Below the pieces are notes generated by a model. The model was not told where the DNA came from, did not search any database, and saw only the letters and a program-made list of their open reading frames with translations. The translations under genes and the position numbers were made by a program. DNA of 64,000 nt from Nocardia veterana NBRC 100344 (GTDB taxonomy: Bacteria; Actinomycetota; Actinomycetes; Mycobacteriales; Mycobacteriaceae). The DNA lies in NCBI RefSeq assembly GCF_000308855.1, contig NZ_BAGM01000056.1:50519-114518 (forward strand). Direction: 5' to 3'. Below are positions 44,927 to 54,152 of the stretch, piece after piece. Position 1 is the stretch's first letter. Every line of letters starts with the position of its first letter.

Positions 44927-46034
44927 CCGGATTGTGTCCCCCGATAGCTGCGGCCGTGGTCGAAACCCGCGCCTCGTGCTCCGGGCGCGGTGTCGGCGAA
45001 TCTACCGTCAGATACAGGGGTTTGCCCACCAGGACGTGCAATGCCACACCGAGATACTCCGCGATCAGACCCAGTGAGAACAGAATCGCGCCCGAAACCA
45101 GAAGCAGAACCACGATGATCGAGGCCCAGCCCTCGGGGTCGTGGCCGTGCCCGAACAGCGCCTGCCAGATCACCACGGCGGCCATCAGCGCACCACCGGC
45201 CGCCAGGGTGACCCCGAGCAGGCTCACCAGACGCAGACCACGAGTTCCGCTGCACAGCACCATTTTCCAGAACAGGGAGAACAGCCGCCGGTAGTTGTAA
45301 CCGGACTCCTCGCGGCCCTCGGCCCGCAGGACCACGGGGGCCTGCGCGGTGTTGTCGACCACCCAGGTCAGGGCGACGTCGAGGTAGACGCCGTTGGAGG
45401 CGACCTCGGCCAGTTGCCGGCCGATATCGCCGCGGATGAGGCGGAAGCTCTCGAACCGGGTGGAATCGGGGAAGGCGAAGACGGTCGCCAGCACCACCTT
45501 GGCGCCGCGGGAGGTGAGATTGCGCAGCAGGCCGTGTGGACGGGTGTTGGTCGGCTTGGAGTAGACCAGGTCCGCTCGCCGGGCGAGCGCGGTGTCGAGG
45601 AAGGCGCCGATGAATGCCGGATCGTGCTGGCCGTCCTCGTCCATGGTGACGATCCATTCCCCGCGCGCCGCGGCCATCCCGGCGATGGTGGCCGCGTCCT
45701 GACCGAAGTTGCGGCTCAACCAGATCACCCGGACCTGCTGATATTGTGCGGCAAGCTGCTGCAGGACCACATCGGAGCGGTCGGGACCGTGGTCGTGCAC
45801 CAGGACGATCTCCTCGACCACGAAGCTGTGGCCATCGGGGGTGGCGGCCGGTTGCGACAGCTGGTGGAGTTCGGCGACGAGCCCGGCGATGGTCTGCTCG
45901 CCGCGATACACCGGGACGACCACCGAGACCGCATGCACCCGCTGCCCGCCGGCGCCGGTGACCGGAAGATGAACATCCGGTGTCGGGGGCCGGCCGGTGC
46001 CGGGGGACTGTGCGGTTGCGGACGGAATCGGCAT
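44916..46034 (-). CDS. GT2 glycosyltransferase, GtrB/DPM1-like polyprenyl-phosphate sugar transferase
   Basis: 372 aa. Catalytic GT-A domain (about 35-255) with SVVVPVYRGEQTIAGLVAEL, LSRNFGQDAATIAGMAAARG and the metal motif TMDEDGQHDP. Two C-terminal TM helices (about 265-290 LVSLLGVTLAAGGALMAAVV and 300-330 IVVLLLVSGAILFSLGLIAE) anchor it, the layout of GtrB/bactoprenol-phosphate glycosyltransferases. It would load a sugar, perhaps the amino sugar of the downstream gene, onto polyprenyl phosphate. Divergent from the GT-C-like/GtrA operon. Confidence 0.85.
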   Translation of the reverse strand: MPIPSATAQSPGTGRPPTPDVHLPVTGAGGQRVHAVSVVVPVYRGEQTIAGLVAELHQLSQPAATPDGHSFVVEEIVLVHDHGPDRSDVVLQQLAAQYQQVRVIWLSRNFGQDAATIAGMAAARGEWIVTMDEDGQHDPAFIGAFLDTALARRADLVYSKPTNTRPHGLLRNLTSRGAKVVLATVFAFPDSTRFESFRLIRGDIGRQLAEVASNGVYLDVALTWVVDNTAQAPVVLRAEGREESGYNYRRLFSLFWKMVLCSGTRGLRLVSLLGVTLAAGGALMAAVVIWQALFGHGHDPEGWASIIVVLLLVSGAILFSLGLIAEYLGVALHVLVGKPLYLTVDSPTPRPEHEARVSTTAAAIGGHNPGEH

Positions 46035-46206
46035 CAGCTGGTTCGACTTTCGATGACGGTGCGCACCGGAACTCCTCGCCTGTATGCAGAGCCCGAATCG
46101 GGGTGCACTCTAACACGCTGCAGGTCACCGGTTTCGGTGTCGCGATTCGGGCGGCGTTCGCACGCGCGATGCTCGGGCGCGTATGGACATGTAGGGTCTG
46201 TCAATC

Positions 46207-48540
46207 GTGGTGGAAAGTGCAGTGTCGACGGCGGCGCTCGCGGAGCCGGTGAGCGAGGGTCGGCCCGCCGCCGCGCCCGGACCGCAACCGAGCGTCGCCG
46301 GGCAGCCGCGAAGAATGGTGTTCCGGTGGGGGGCGATCACCGCACTCGGTGTGGTCGCCGGATATATCGCGGTGCTGCTCGCGAACGCGCGGCACTTCTA
46401 CACCGACGACACCGAATCCCAGTACACCCCGCTGTGGGTGATGCTCGGGCGGCATCTGCGCGCGGGCCACCTCCCGCTGATGGTGCCCGAACAGTGGATG
46501 ACCGGTAACTACACCATGGAAGAGGCGGGGCTGTTCAACCCGCCGCAACTGCTGATCGACCTGATCGCGCCCTCGGTCGACAATCTCGCGCTGCTGGCGA
46601 CGATCGTGAAGCTGATCTTCTCGATCATCGCCGCGCTCGGAATCTATCGCATCTGCCTGGTCTACGGCAGCCGCGCGCCGTGGGCGGCGGTAGCGGGCAT
46701 CGCCTTTCCGCTGACGGGCTGGTTCCTGTTCTTCGACGAGGCCAGCTGGGTCACCTCGCTGACCGGCACCGCGTGGATGCTGCATGCCTGGGCGTCGGCG
46801 GTCCGGTACGCGCGCGGACCGGCCGGAGACCGCTCCCGGTATCGGACCGGCACCCGCGGGTACGGGCCGATCCCACTGTTCGTCTTTCTGTATCTGGCGA
46901 TCTCCGTCGAGTACGTCTTCCCCGCGGTCGAGGCCGCGCTGATGCTGGTGGCCGTGGCGGTGGGGGAGCTCGTGGTCCAGCGCGCGTGGCGTCCGGTGCT
47001 GCGGGTCGCGGTGGTCGCGGGTGCGGCCGGGATGGCCGGCCTGATGACCTACCTGCCGAGCATGCTCTCGGCGACGGTGAGCTGGCGGGGTAATTCCCAG
47101 ATCAACAACGACCGCTTCCTGACCGTGCCGTGGTCGGAATCGCTGAACGCCAGTCTGCCCTCGGCCATGCCGGCATTCACCTCCTGGTGGGGGTACGTGC
47201 AGCCGATGCCGGTCACCTACATCGCGTGGTTCCTGATTCCGGCGCTGGCCTTCGTCGACTGGGATCGAGCGCGCCGGGCCTGGCGCGAATTCGTCACCGT
47301 CGCGCTGTTCGCCGTCATGTTCCTGATGTGGGCGGCGGGGCCGGGCACGGTGGGGCCGTTGCGCTGGCCCGCTCGGGTGCTGCCGATGGTGGCGGTCGGA
47401 CTGCTGATCCTGGTGTGCGTGCTGCTCGGCCGGTTCGGCACGGTCCGCGACCGGCGTCCGCGCGCGACAGCCGCCGCCGTGCTGATCGGATTGCTCTGGG
47501 TACGAACGTTTTCCGCCGACCCGCACGACGTCTGGTGGCATGTGCTCTCGGCGCTCGGCGTGGCCGCGGTAGGCGCGGCCGTGGTGTGGCTGGGCCTGCG
47601 CCGCGGTACCGCCGCGGCCGCCGCGCTGACCGTCGTAGCCATGTTCCCGATCGCGTACCTGCAGGTGTATGCCGCGCAGCCGACGCCGATGGGGTGGAAT
47701 CTGCCGGCACATCGGGCCGAGGCCGAGGCGGCGTTCCCCGAATTCGACGGAGTCACCATCCAACTCGGCGATCGCGGGTTGCTGCAGCCGGCGGACAGGA
47801 GCATCCAGGGTGCCTACGGATCGCTGGTGTTCGGCAACTACGCCAAGGATGTGCACCGCAACTACGTCAACGGCTACACCCCCAACGGCCACTACTGGTT
47901 CGGCGAGATGCTGTGCATGCGCTGGGATTCCAGTGTCTGCCCGGATTCGTTCCGGCGGCTGTTCACGCCCGAACCCAGCACCGGACGGCCGCCGGTGGAT
48001 CTGATGAAACTCGATCGGGTGGTGTTGCAGCGGGCGATGTTCCCCGATGCCGGCAATCATCCCGCCCCGCCGGGGTGGAAGTGGGTCGACTATCCGGGCC
48101 ACGAGCGCTACATCCTGGTGCTGGAACGCGAGCAGGGACTGATCTCGACCGAAAACGGCCGGATTGCCGACGCCCATCAGGTGGAGGCGACGTCGCTGTC
48201 GGAGACCGACCGCACCAGCCGGGCTCGGGTCGGTTCGGAGAGCGGTGGCCGTGTGGTCTTCGCCCGGCTGGCCTGGCCCGGGTATCGGGCCTCGCTGAAC
48301 GGCCGTGAACTCCCGGTACGCGAGGTGTCGAAAGCCTTTGTCGCCGTGGATATTCCCCCGGGCACGACGGACGCCGACCTCACGGTGTCCTGGGAGCCGC
48401 CCGGATGGCGGCTGGGCGTCGCGAGTGCGGCCGGCGGACTCGTTGTGCTGGCGGTGATGCAGTGGCTGTATCTGCGCTCTCGTCGCGCCGGCGATTCCGC
48501 GGAGCGTGCGAAAACGGAAGTACCGGAAGTGGTTTCGTGA
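46207..48540 (+). CDS. Multi-spanning GT-C/YfhO-like membrane glycosyltransferase
   Basis: 777 aa, about 12 TM helices between residues 38 and 495, then a large extracytoplasmic C-terminal part (about 500-745) and a final TM helix (ASAAGGLVVLAVMQWLYLRS). The first loop carries YTDDTESQYTPLWVMLGRHL with acidic residues typical of the catalytic loop in GT-C enzymes using polyprenyl-phosphate sugars. GTG at 46207; other GTGs lie at 46210 and 46219. Coupled by GTGA to the GtrA-like gene. Likely transfers the lipid-linked sugar to a cell-envelope acceptor outside the membrane. Confidence 0.65.
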   Translation: MVESAVSTAALAEPVSEGRPAAAPGPQPSVAGQPRRMVFRWGAITALGVVAGYIAVLLANARHFYTDDTESQYTPLWVMLGRHLRAGHLPLMVPEQWMTGNYTMEEAGLFNPPQLLIDLIAPSVDNLALLATIVKLIFSIIAALGIYRICLVYGSRAPWAAVAGIAFPLTGWFLFFDEASWVTSLTGTAWMLHAWASAVRYARGPAGDRSRYRTGTRGYGPIPLFVFLYLAISVEYVFPAVEAALMLVAVAVGELVVQRAWRPVLRVAVVAGAAGMAGLMTYLPSMLSATVSWRGNSQINNDRFLTVPWSESLNASLPSAMPAFTSWWGYVQPMPVTYIAWFLIPALAFVDWDRARRAWREFVTVALFAVMFLMWAAGPGTVGPLRWPARVLPMVAVGLLILVCVLLGRFGTVRDRRPRATAAAVLIGLLWVRTFSADPHDVWWHVLSALGVAAVGAAVVWLGLRRGTAAAAALTVVAMFPIAYLQVYAAQPTPMGWNLPAHRAEAEAAFPEFDGVTIQLGDRGLLQPADRSIQGAYGSLVFGNYAKDVHRNYVNGYTPNGHYWFGEMLCMRWDSSVCPDSFRRLFTPEPSTGRPPVDLMKLDRVVLQRAMFPDAGNHPAPPGWKWVDYPGHERYILVLEREQGLISTENGRIADAHQVEATSLSETDRTSRARVGSESGGRVVFARLAWPGYRASLNGRELPVREVSKAFVAVDIPPGTTDADLTVSWEPPGWRLGVASAAGGLVVLAVMQWLYLRSRRAGDSAERAKTEVPEVVS

Positions 48541-49028
48541 AGATCGGGACCGGAGGCGTAGCGGCGCAGCGGGCGGCGGATCAGCCGTCCGCGCCACCAC
48601 CGGGTCTGCTGTTGCGGCTGCTGCGCCGCCAGGAAATCGTGTTCGCGGCGGTCGGGGTGGTCAACACCCTGCTCGGCATGCTCCTCACGGTGGCCTGGTT
48701 GGCGCTGTTGCCTTCCGGCTGGCCGCCGGCGGTGGCGGTGGCGCTGGCCTATTCCATCAGCATCGTGTTCGCCTTCTTCGCGCACCGCACGCTGGTGTTC
48801 CGGGTGCGCGGCCGGCTGCTCGGGGACTTCGTCCGGTTCGTCGCGGTGAATTCCGGCGGGCTGGTGCTGAACATGGTCGGAGTGCAGCTGGCCGTCGGTG
48901 TTCTGGACCTGCCCGGCACCCCGGCCACGGTCGTCGTGATGGGGATGGTCGCCGTGCTCAGCTTCTTCGGCCACCGCTACATCTCGTTCCGGCGGGCGGA
49001 AGCGGCAGTGGATCGGACGGCCGGGTAG
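48537..49028 (+). CDS. GtrA-family membrane protein (polyprenyl-phosphate sugar flippase-like)
   Basis: 163 aa, four TM helices, the size of GtrA/Rv3789 proteins. Family segments: RQEIVFAAVGVVNTLLGMLL, YSISIVFAFFAHRTLVFRV, FVRFVAVNSGGLVLNMVGVQ, LSFFGHRYISFRR. GTG at 48537 overlaps the stop of the GT-C-like gene. GtrA proteins are thought to flip, or help present, polyprenyl-phosphate sugars across the membrane for GT-C enzymes, which matches its neighbours. Confidence 0.88.
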   Translation: MKIGTGGVAAQRAADQPSAPPPGLLLRLLRRQEIVFAAVGVVNTLLGMLLTVAWLALLPSGWPPAVAVALAYSISIVFAFFAHRTLVFRVRGRLLGDFVRFVAVNSGGLVLNMVGVQLAVGVLDLPGTPATVVVMGMVAVLSFFGHRYISFRRAEAAVDRTAG

Positions 49029-49038
49029 GTTGTCGGAT

Positions 49039-49260
49039 ATGGCGGAGCACACTCTGGATCCCACCTTGTTGAGCCTGCTGGCCTGCCCGCAGGACAAGGG
49101 ACCGCTGTCATTGGTGCGCGACGCGGAGGGCAACAGCGTGCTCTACAACCCGCGTCTGCGCCGCGCGTACTCGATCGACAACGGCATCCCGGTGCTGCTC
49201 GTGGACGAGGCTCGCGAGGTCGGCGAGGCCGAACACGAGGCGTTCCTCGCCCAGGGCTGA
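49039..49260 (+). CDS. Trm112/YcaR family small protein (UPF0434)
   Basis: 73 aa from ATG at 49039. Typical YcaR/Trm112 pattern: LDPTLLSLLACPQDKGPLSL ... YNPRLRRAYSIDNGIPVLLV. Usual members have paired Cys for zinc; here only the single Cys of LACPQDKG remains. Trm112-like proteins stabilise partner methyltransferases, but the bacterial partner is unclear. Corresponds in position to M. tuberculosis Rv1684 next to Rv1683. Confidence 0.85.
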   Translation: MAEHTLDPTLLSLLACPQDKGPLSLVRDAEGNSVLYNPRLRRAYSIDNGIPVLLVDEAREVGEAEHEAFLAQG

Positions 49261-49275
49261 ACGCCTCGGTCCGGA

Positions 49276-49893
49276 TCAGTCCCCGGCGCCCGTGATCGGT
49301 AGCTCGCCGGTGAGATACCGCTGAACAGTCGGCCCGACGGTCGCGGCCAGTTCGTCCAGCGGCATCGAGGCCACGGGCTCGACCTGCAGAATCTTGCGGG
49401 CCACCAGGATCCCGAGCATTTGCGAGACGGCCAGCACCACCCGTGCGGTCCCGGTCCCCGGCGGCGAATCCACCTTCTGCCGAACATCTTTCAGTGCCAC
49501 CTCGAGCAGGAAGCTGCGCGCCAGCGCGGCGTCGCCGCCGGCCAGGATGCCGCGAAATGCCGCCACCGCGTGGACGCCGACCGAGGAATCCCACGCGCCG
49601 ACCACCGTCCGGACCACCGTCTCACCGAGGTCGTCCGGTGCCGCGGCCCGGATCGGAGCGCGGATCACCTCCGGATCGATCGGCAGATTCAAGGCGGCCG
49701 AGAACAATTGCTGTTTGGTGCCGAAGTAGTGGTGTACCAACGCGGGATCGACCCCGGCCGCGCTCGCGATCGAGCGGATCGATGCCTTGTCGAAGCCGAC
49801 CTCGGCGAACCGGGAGCGCGCCGCATCCAGAATCGCCGCCCGCGTGCCCGACTCACCGGCCCGCCGCCCACTGCGCGGGGCCGCGCCGCTCAT
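49276..49893 (-). CDS. TetR family regulator of the adjacent ABC exporter
   Basis: 205 aa from ATG at 49893 (MSGAAPRSGRRAGESGTRAA). HTH: DAARSRFAEVGFDKASIRSI then ASAAGVDPALVHHYFGTKQQ. The longer open frame upstream overlaps the intergenic region and permease end and was rejected. It lies last in the ATPase-permease-TetR order on the minus strand, 59 bp after the permease, as Rv1685c follows Rv1686c-Rv1687c; probably regulates that exporter. Confidence 0.85.
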   Translation of the reverse strand: MSGAAPRSGRRAGESGTRAAILDAARSRFAEVGFDKASIRSIASAAGVDPALVHHYFGTKQQLFSAALNLPIDPEVIRAPIRAAAPDDLGETVVRTVVGAWDSSVGVHAVAAFRGILAGGDAALARSFLLEVALKDVRQKVDSPPGTGTARVVLAVSQMLGILVARKILQVEPVASMPLDELAATVGPTVQRYLTGELPITGAGD

Positions 49894-49952
49894 GCGGTTT
49901 TCCTCGGGGCGCTGCGTGGTAATGCTGCGCTGCCGCCTCCGCGCCTGGCCGC

Positions 49953-50738
49953 TCATGCCGTGCGCCGCCGGAGTGTGGCCGCGCCCAGGGTCAGCGCGAC
50001 GGCGGCGAAGGCGGCGACGATCCCCAGGTCCCGCCACATCGCTGCGGTGGCTCCGGGATGCCGGGATACCTCCTGGAGCGCGTCGACGGCATAGCTGAGC
50101 GGCAGTACGTCGCTGATGATCTCCAGCCAGCGCGGTAGTTGGTCGCGTGGCACCAGCAGGCCGCACAGGAAGAACTGCGGCCCGACCACCAGCGGCATGA
50201 ATTGCACCGCCTGGAATTCGGTGCGGGCGAACGCGCTGGCCAGCAGTCCGAGTGCCACGCCGAGCACCGCGTCGACGACGGCGATCATCAGCACCAGCCA
50301 GGCGCTGCCGGCCGCGTCCAAACCCAGGAGCCCGAAGGATACGAGGCAGGCCAAACCAGCCTGCGCCGCCGCCGCGACCGAGAAGGCGGTGCCGTAGCCG
50401 GCCAGCAGGTCGAGTTTGGACAGGGGCGTGGTCATCAATCGTTCCAGGGTGCCCGAGGTCCGCTCCCGCTGCATGGCGATCGCGGTGATCAGGAACATCA
50501 CGATGAACGGCAGAATGCCGAGCATGCTGATGCCGACCCGGTCGAACAGCGACGGCACGCCCGGCATCGTCGGGGTGTCGTGATAAACGAAGTACAGCAG
50601 GGCCAGCAGCAGCGTCGGCACCAGCAGCAGCATGGCAACCGTGCGGCGGTCGGCGCGTAACTGCCGCAGAATCCGGGTCGATGTGGCGGTGTAGCAGCGC
50701 AGCGGCCGGCCGGCCGGGCGAGCGAGGGTCGTGCTCAT
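49953..50738 (-). CDS. ABC-2 type exporter permease
   Basis: 261 aa from ATG at 50738, overlapping the ATPase stop (ATGA). Six hydrophobic segments in ABC-2 layout, starting with VAMLLLVPTLLLALLYFVYH and including LGILPFIVMFLITAIAMQRE, the RTSGTLERLMTTPLSKLDLL coupling region and QFMPLVVGPQFFLCGLLVPR. Works with the ATPase at 50735-51466, likely exporting a drug or lipid. Confidence 0.9.
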   Translation of the reverse strand: MSTTLARPAGRPLRCYTATSTRILRQLRADRRTVAMLLLVPTLLLALLYFVYHDTPTMPGVPSLFDRVGISMLGILPFIVMFLITAIAMQRERTSGTLERLMTTPLSKLDLLAGYGTAFSVAAAAQAGLACLVSFGLLGLDAAGSAWLVLMIAVVDAVLGVALGLLASAFARTEFQAVQFMPLVVGPQFFLCGLLVPRDQLPRWLEIISDVLPLSYAVDALQEVSRHPGATAAMWRDLGIVAAFAAVALTLGAATLRRRTA

Positions 50739-51466
50739 CGCGGCTGTCCCATCGTGATGAGAGCGAGAAATGCGTTCTCCAAACTGGTTTCGCCGGTGTC
50801 GGCGCGCAGCTGGTCGGGGGTGAGCTGGGCGAGCAGATGGCCCTCGCGCATCAGCAGCAGCTGATCGCAGTGTTCGGCCTCGTCCATCACATGACTCGAC
50901 ACCACCAGGGTGCGTCCCTGCGCGGCCAGGTCGTGGAACTGCTTCCACAATTCGGCGCGCAACACCGGATCCAAGCCGACGGTCGGTTCGTCGAGCACCA
51001 GCAGCTCGGGGTCTGCGACCAGCGCACAGGCCAGCGAGACCCGGGTGCGCTGACCGCCGGAGAGCTGATTGCCGCGATGTGCCCGATGGGCGCCCAGTCC
51101 GACCTGGTCGATCGCGGCGGTCACCGCCTCGGAGCCGCGGCCGTAGAGCGCGGCGAAGTACGAGACGTTGTCGGTGACGGTCAGATCGTCGTAGATGCTC
51201 GGTGCCTGCGTGACGTAGCCGACGCGTGAGCGCAGTGCGCGACTGCCCGCGATGTCGCCGAGTACTCGCACACTGCCCGCCTGGATGAGCTGGGTTCCGA
51301 CGATACTGCGCATCAGGGTGGTCTTCCCGCAGCCCGAGGGACCGAGCAGCCCGGTGATGCTCCCGGTCGGCACGGTCAGCGAAATATCGTGTAGCACTTC
51401 GTGTCCCCCGCGTCGCACCCGAAGATGTTCGACGGTGATCGCCGGGGACGAATCCGGTTTCGCCAC
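50735..51466 (-). CDS. ABC transporter ATP-binding protein
   Basis: 243 aa. Walker A GLLGPSGCGKTTLM, Q-loop YVTQAPSIYDDLTV, signature LSGGQRTRVSLACAL, Walker B ELLVLDEPTVGLDP and H-loop VVSSHVMDEAEHCD. DrrA/NatA-like drug-export class. First gene of the ATPase-permease-TetR operon; counterpart of M. tuberculosis Rv1687c. Confidence 0.93.
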   Translation of the reverse strand: MAKPDSSPAITVEHLRVRRGGHEVLHDISLTVPTGSITGLLGPSGCGKTTLMRSIVGTQLIQAGSVRVLGDIAGSRALRSRVGYVTQAPSIYDDLTVTDNVSYFAALYGRGSEAVTAAIDQVGLGAHRAHRGNQLSGGQRTRVSLACALVADPELLVLDEPTVGLDPVLRAELWKQFHDLAAQGRTLVVSSHVMDEAEHCDQLLLMREGHLLAQLTPDQLRADTGETSLENAFLALITMGQPR

Positions 51467-51574
51467 GGTCCACCTCTCGCGTCACACGATCGGCGAGATT
51501 ATTCACCGAGCGTTGAATTCATTGTGTGTTGAATTCTGCCCCGGGTGTGGGCGTGACGCAAGGGCGTGTGGAGA

Positions 51575-53089
51575 TCAGTGGTGATGGTCCGGACGCGGGG
51601 TGGTCGCGACGGTGGCCCCCGGCTCCACGACGACGAATTGGCCCATCATGCCCTGGTCCTCGTGCCAGAGCAGATGACAGTGGTACATGTACGGATGGTC
51701 CGGATCCGCGGGCCCGTCGAAGCGCAGGACCAGGCGCATCTCGGTGCCGGGCGGCAGCAGGACGGTGTCCTTGGGGCCGCGCAAGTGCGGCGGAGGCGGC
51801 GCGCCGTCGACGGCCGCGACCGCGAACTGCACGTCGTGGACGTGGAAATTGTGGGTCATCCCATCGGAGTTGCGGACGATCCAGGTCTCGGTGCTGCCCC
51901 GTTCGACCACGGTGTCGATCCGGTCCATCGCCATCGGACGACCGTTGATATTCGGCAATCGGAGATCGAAGTGCCGCTCCCGTACGGAGTCCGCCGCACG
52001 TGGCGGCGCCGACGACACCAGCCGGTCCGGCACAACCGTTGTGGTGCGCAGGGTTTCGGCCGCGCGCAGTTCGAGGACGTCGAACGTGTCGTCGCCGCCG
52101 GAGAAGCGGCGATTCCAGAAGCCGTCGCCGAGGTCGGTGCGCAGGCCGCGCAGCGTGACCCGCTCGGCCGGGCGCATGCGCACCACGATCTCGGCCCGCT
52201 CACCGGGGGACAATCGGATGCCGGTCATGGTGACCGGGCGCTCCAGCAGCCCGCCGTCGGTGCCGATCAGCGCGAAGGGGCGCTCGTCGGAGAGGCCGAA
52301 GGTGAACACCCGCGCCGACGCCGCGTTGAGCAACCGCAATCGGATCAGTTCGTCGCTCACCTCGCGATAGGGCGCGAGGGTGCCGTTAACCATGGTGCGA
52401 TCACCGAGCAGGCCGGTATCGGCGAAGATGTGCCGCCGGTGATCGAACTGCGCACCGCGGAACCGCACGTCCTGCACGATGACCGGGAGGTCGTCGACGC
52501 CGTAGGTAGCGGGTAACCCGGTCCGAGCGTCGTCGTCGATCAGGAAGAGCCCCGCCAGCCCCCTTCGGACGTGAGATTCGGTGGCGCCGTGCGGATGTGG
52601 GTGATACCACAGCGTCGCGGCGGGTTGGTCGACGGTCCACTGTGGCGACCACCGCGCGCCGGGCTCGATCGGCTGATGCGGCCCACCGTCGGCGGCCGCG
52701 GGCAGATGCATTCCGTGCCAGTGCACGGTCGACGCTTCCGGCAAGTGATTGCGGATGTCGACGCGCACCCGTTCGCCACGGTGGGCCCGCAGGGTGGGGC
52801 CGAGATACGTCCCGTTGAAGCCCCAGGTCGGAGTGTCTCGATCGGCCAGGAAACGGGTTGTGCCGGAACGCATCTCGAGATCGAACACCCGGGTGCCGTC
52901 CGCCGTCACACGCCCCTCGGTCAGCGGCGGGATACGCAGTTGCTCGGTGAATTCCGCGCCCACGGTCGATACCCGCGCCGACGAATACGCCCACGCCACC
53001 CCGGCGCCGACCGCGCCGGTGAGGAGAACCGCGAAGACGCTGAGCCACAACAGTATTCGGCGCAGACGTGGCCGAGGGCGGGAAGCCAT
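51575..53089 (-). CDS. Multicopper oxidase (CueO/laccase-like), exported
   Basis: 504 aa. N-terminal Arg-rich start (MASRPRPRLRRILLWLSVFA) with a hydrophobic helix to about residue 35: a signal peptide or membrane anchor; no clear twin-Arg motif with SxRRxFLK. Copper ligands: HWHGMHLP, YHPHPHGATE, HNFHVHDVQF and HCHLLWHEDQGMMGQF, where the last Met is the axial T1 ligand. Oxidises Cu(I) or organic substrates with reduction of O2. The C-terminus ends PRPDHHH, a possible extra metal-binding tail. ATG at 53089. Confidence 0.88.
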   Translation of the reverse strand: MASRPRPRLRRILLWLSVFAVLLTGAVGAGVAWAYSSARVSTVGAEFTEQLRIPPLTEGRVTADGTRVFDLEMRSGTTRFLADRDTPTWGFNGTYLGPTLRAHRGERVRVDIRNHLPEASTVHWHGMHLPAAADGGPHQPIEPGARWSPQWTVDQPAATLWYHPHPHGATESHVRRGLAGLFLIDDDARTGLPATYGVDDLPVIVQDVRFRGAQFDHRRHIFADTGLLGDRTMVNGTLAPYREVSDELIRLRLLNAASARVFTFGLSDERPFALIGTDGGLLERPVTMTGIRLSPGERAEIVVRMRPAERVTLRGLRTDLGDGFWNRRFSGGDDTFDVLELRAAETLRTTTVVPDRLVSSAPPRAADSVRERHFDLRLPNINGRPMAMDRIDTVVERGSTETWIVRNSDGMTHNFHVHDVQFAVAAVDGAPPPPHLRGPKDTVLLPPGTEMRLVLRFDGPADPDHPYMYHCHLLWHEDQGMMGQFVVVEPGATVATTPRPDHHH

Positions 53090-53248
53090 GCCTCGACGCT
53101 AAGCCCGGCCCCGTGATCGGAAACATCGGTGAGCGCCCGGATTTTCACCCGGACGACCCCCGAGCGAACCCCGACTCCGCGCAGTATTGCACCCGGGGCC
53201 TGCTCGCTCGGACACATCACCGGCTTCGGTCGGACCGGCCCGCCGCGG

Positions 53249-53977
53249 TCAGTCGCGCCCGGCGGGGTCGGGTACCGCGCAGCCGTCCGGCCCGCACGCA
53301 TCGCCGGCGCCGAACATCTGCACGGCGGGCTCGCGATCCGCCCACGCCCGTGCCAGCGCCTGGCCGAACACCTCCGGCGGCTGTGCACCCGATACCCCAT
53401 AGGTCCGGTCGAAGACGAAGAACGGAACACCGCGCGCGCCCATCCGCGCGGCGGTCTCCTCGTCGGCGCGCACGGCCTCGGCATAGGCCTCCGGATCGTC
53501 GAGTACCGCCCGTACCGCGACCGGGTCCAGCCCGGCCCGCGAGGCCACCTCGACGAGGCGTTCGGGATCGCCGAACAGGGGCGCTTCGTCCGCGAAATTG
53601 CCCTCGTACAGGGCGTCGAGCAGCTGTTCCTGTCGGCCCTCGGCGAGGGCGTAGTGCAGCAGGCGGTGCATATCGAAGCTGTTGCCGAAGTCGCGCCCCT
53701 CGGTCCGGTACGGCAGCCCGAGCTCTCGCGCCTGCGCGGCGATTCCGCGTTCGTTGGCGGCGGCCTGCGCCTCGCTGATGCCGTACTTCTCCGCGATATG
53801 AGCGATCACCGGGCCGCTGTGCTCGACCGGCAGCGTGGGATCCAGTTCGAAGGATCGGTGGACCACCTGGACCTGGTCGCGGTGCTCGAAGTCGGCCAGC
53901 GCCTGTTCGAAGCGCCGCTTACCCAGATAGCAGAAGGGGCAGTTGATATCGGTCCAGATCTCGACCTGTACGGGCAC
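53249..53977 (-). CDS. DsbA-family oxidoreductase (FrnE-like)
   Basis: 242 aa, no signal peptide, so cytoplasmic. Thioredoxin-fold start VQVEIWTDINCPFCYLGKRR with the CPFC active-site motif, helical insertion, then RMGARGVPFFVFDRTYGVSG with cis-Pro. The C-terminal Cys pair (GDACGPDGCAVPD) is seen in FrnE-type proteins and may resolve a disulfide (inference). Such proteins act in oxidative or metal stress, or polyketide isomerisation. Confidence 0.85.
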   Translation of the reverse strand: MPVQVEIWTDINCPFCYLGKRRFEQALADFEHRDQVQVVHRSFELDPTLPVEHSGPVIAHIAEKYGISEAQAAANERGIAAQARELGLPYRTEGRDFGNSFDMHRLLHYALAEGRQEQLLDALYEGNFADEAPLFGDPERLVEVASRAGLDPVAVRAVLDDPEAYAEAVRADEETAARMGARGVPFFVFDRTYGVSGAQPPEVFGQALARAWADREPAVQMFGAGDACGPDGCAVPDPAGRD

Positions 53978-54077
53978 GGGTCACCTCGTTCGTTCGCGGA
54001 TTTCGGAAGTCTTGATATGTCAACCGCCGTATGCGGCGCCCTGTTCCCTCCCTTGTGACGCACACCACTTCCGCGGC

Positions 54078-54106
54078 TGTCACGTCCGCGCCCGCTCACT
54101 TGTCGC
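54078..54106 (+). promoter_or_regulatory. Candidate ECF41-type promoter before the flavoprotein-sigma operon
   Basis: TGTCAC (54078-54083), 17 bp, then TGTCGC (54101-54106), resembling the TGTCACA / CGTC promoter reported for ECF41 sigma factors (from memory). It lies 47 bp before the ATG of the operon that encodes such a factor, fitting autoregulation. Confidence 0.4.
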
Positions 54107-54152
54107 ATCTGGTGAATCGCCCGGTCGCCACGACAGGAAAGGCAGAACAGTC

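Noticed and set aside
46201..48600. Long minus-strand open frame opposite the GT-C-like gene
   Set aside because: His/Arg/Gln-rich composition typical of a shadow frame in high-GC DNA; the plus strand has recognisable TM helices.
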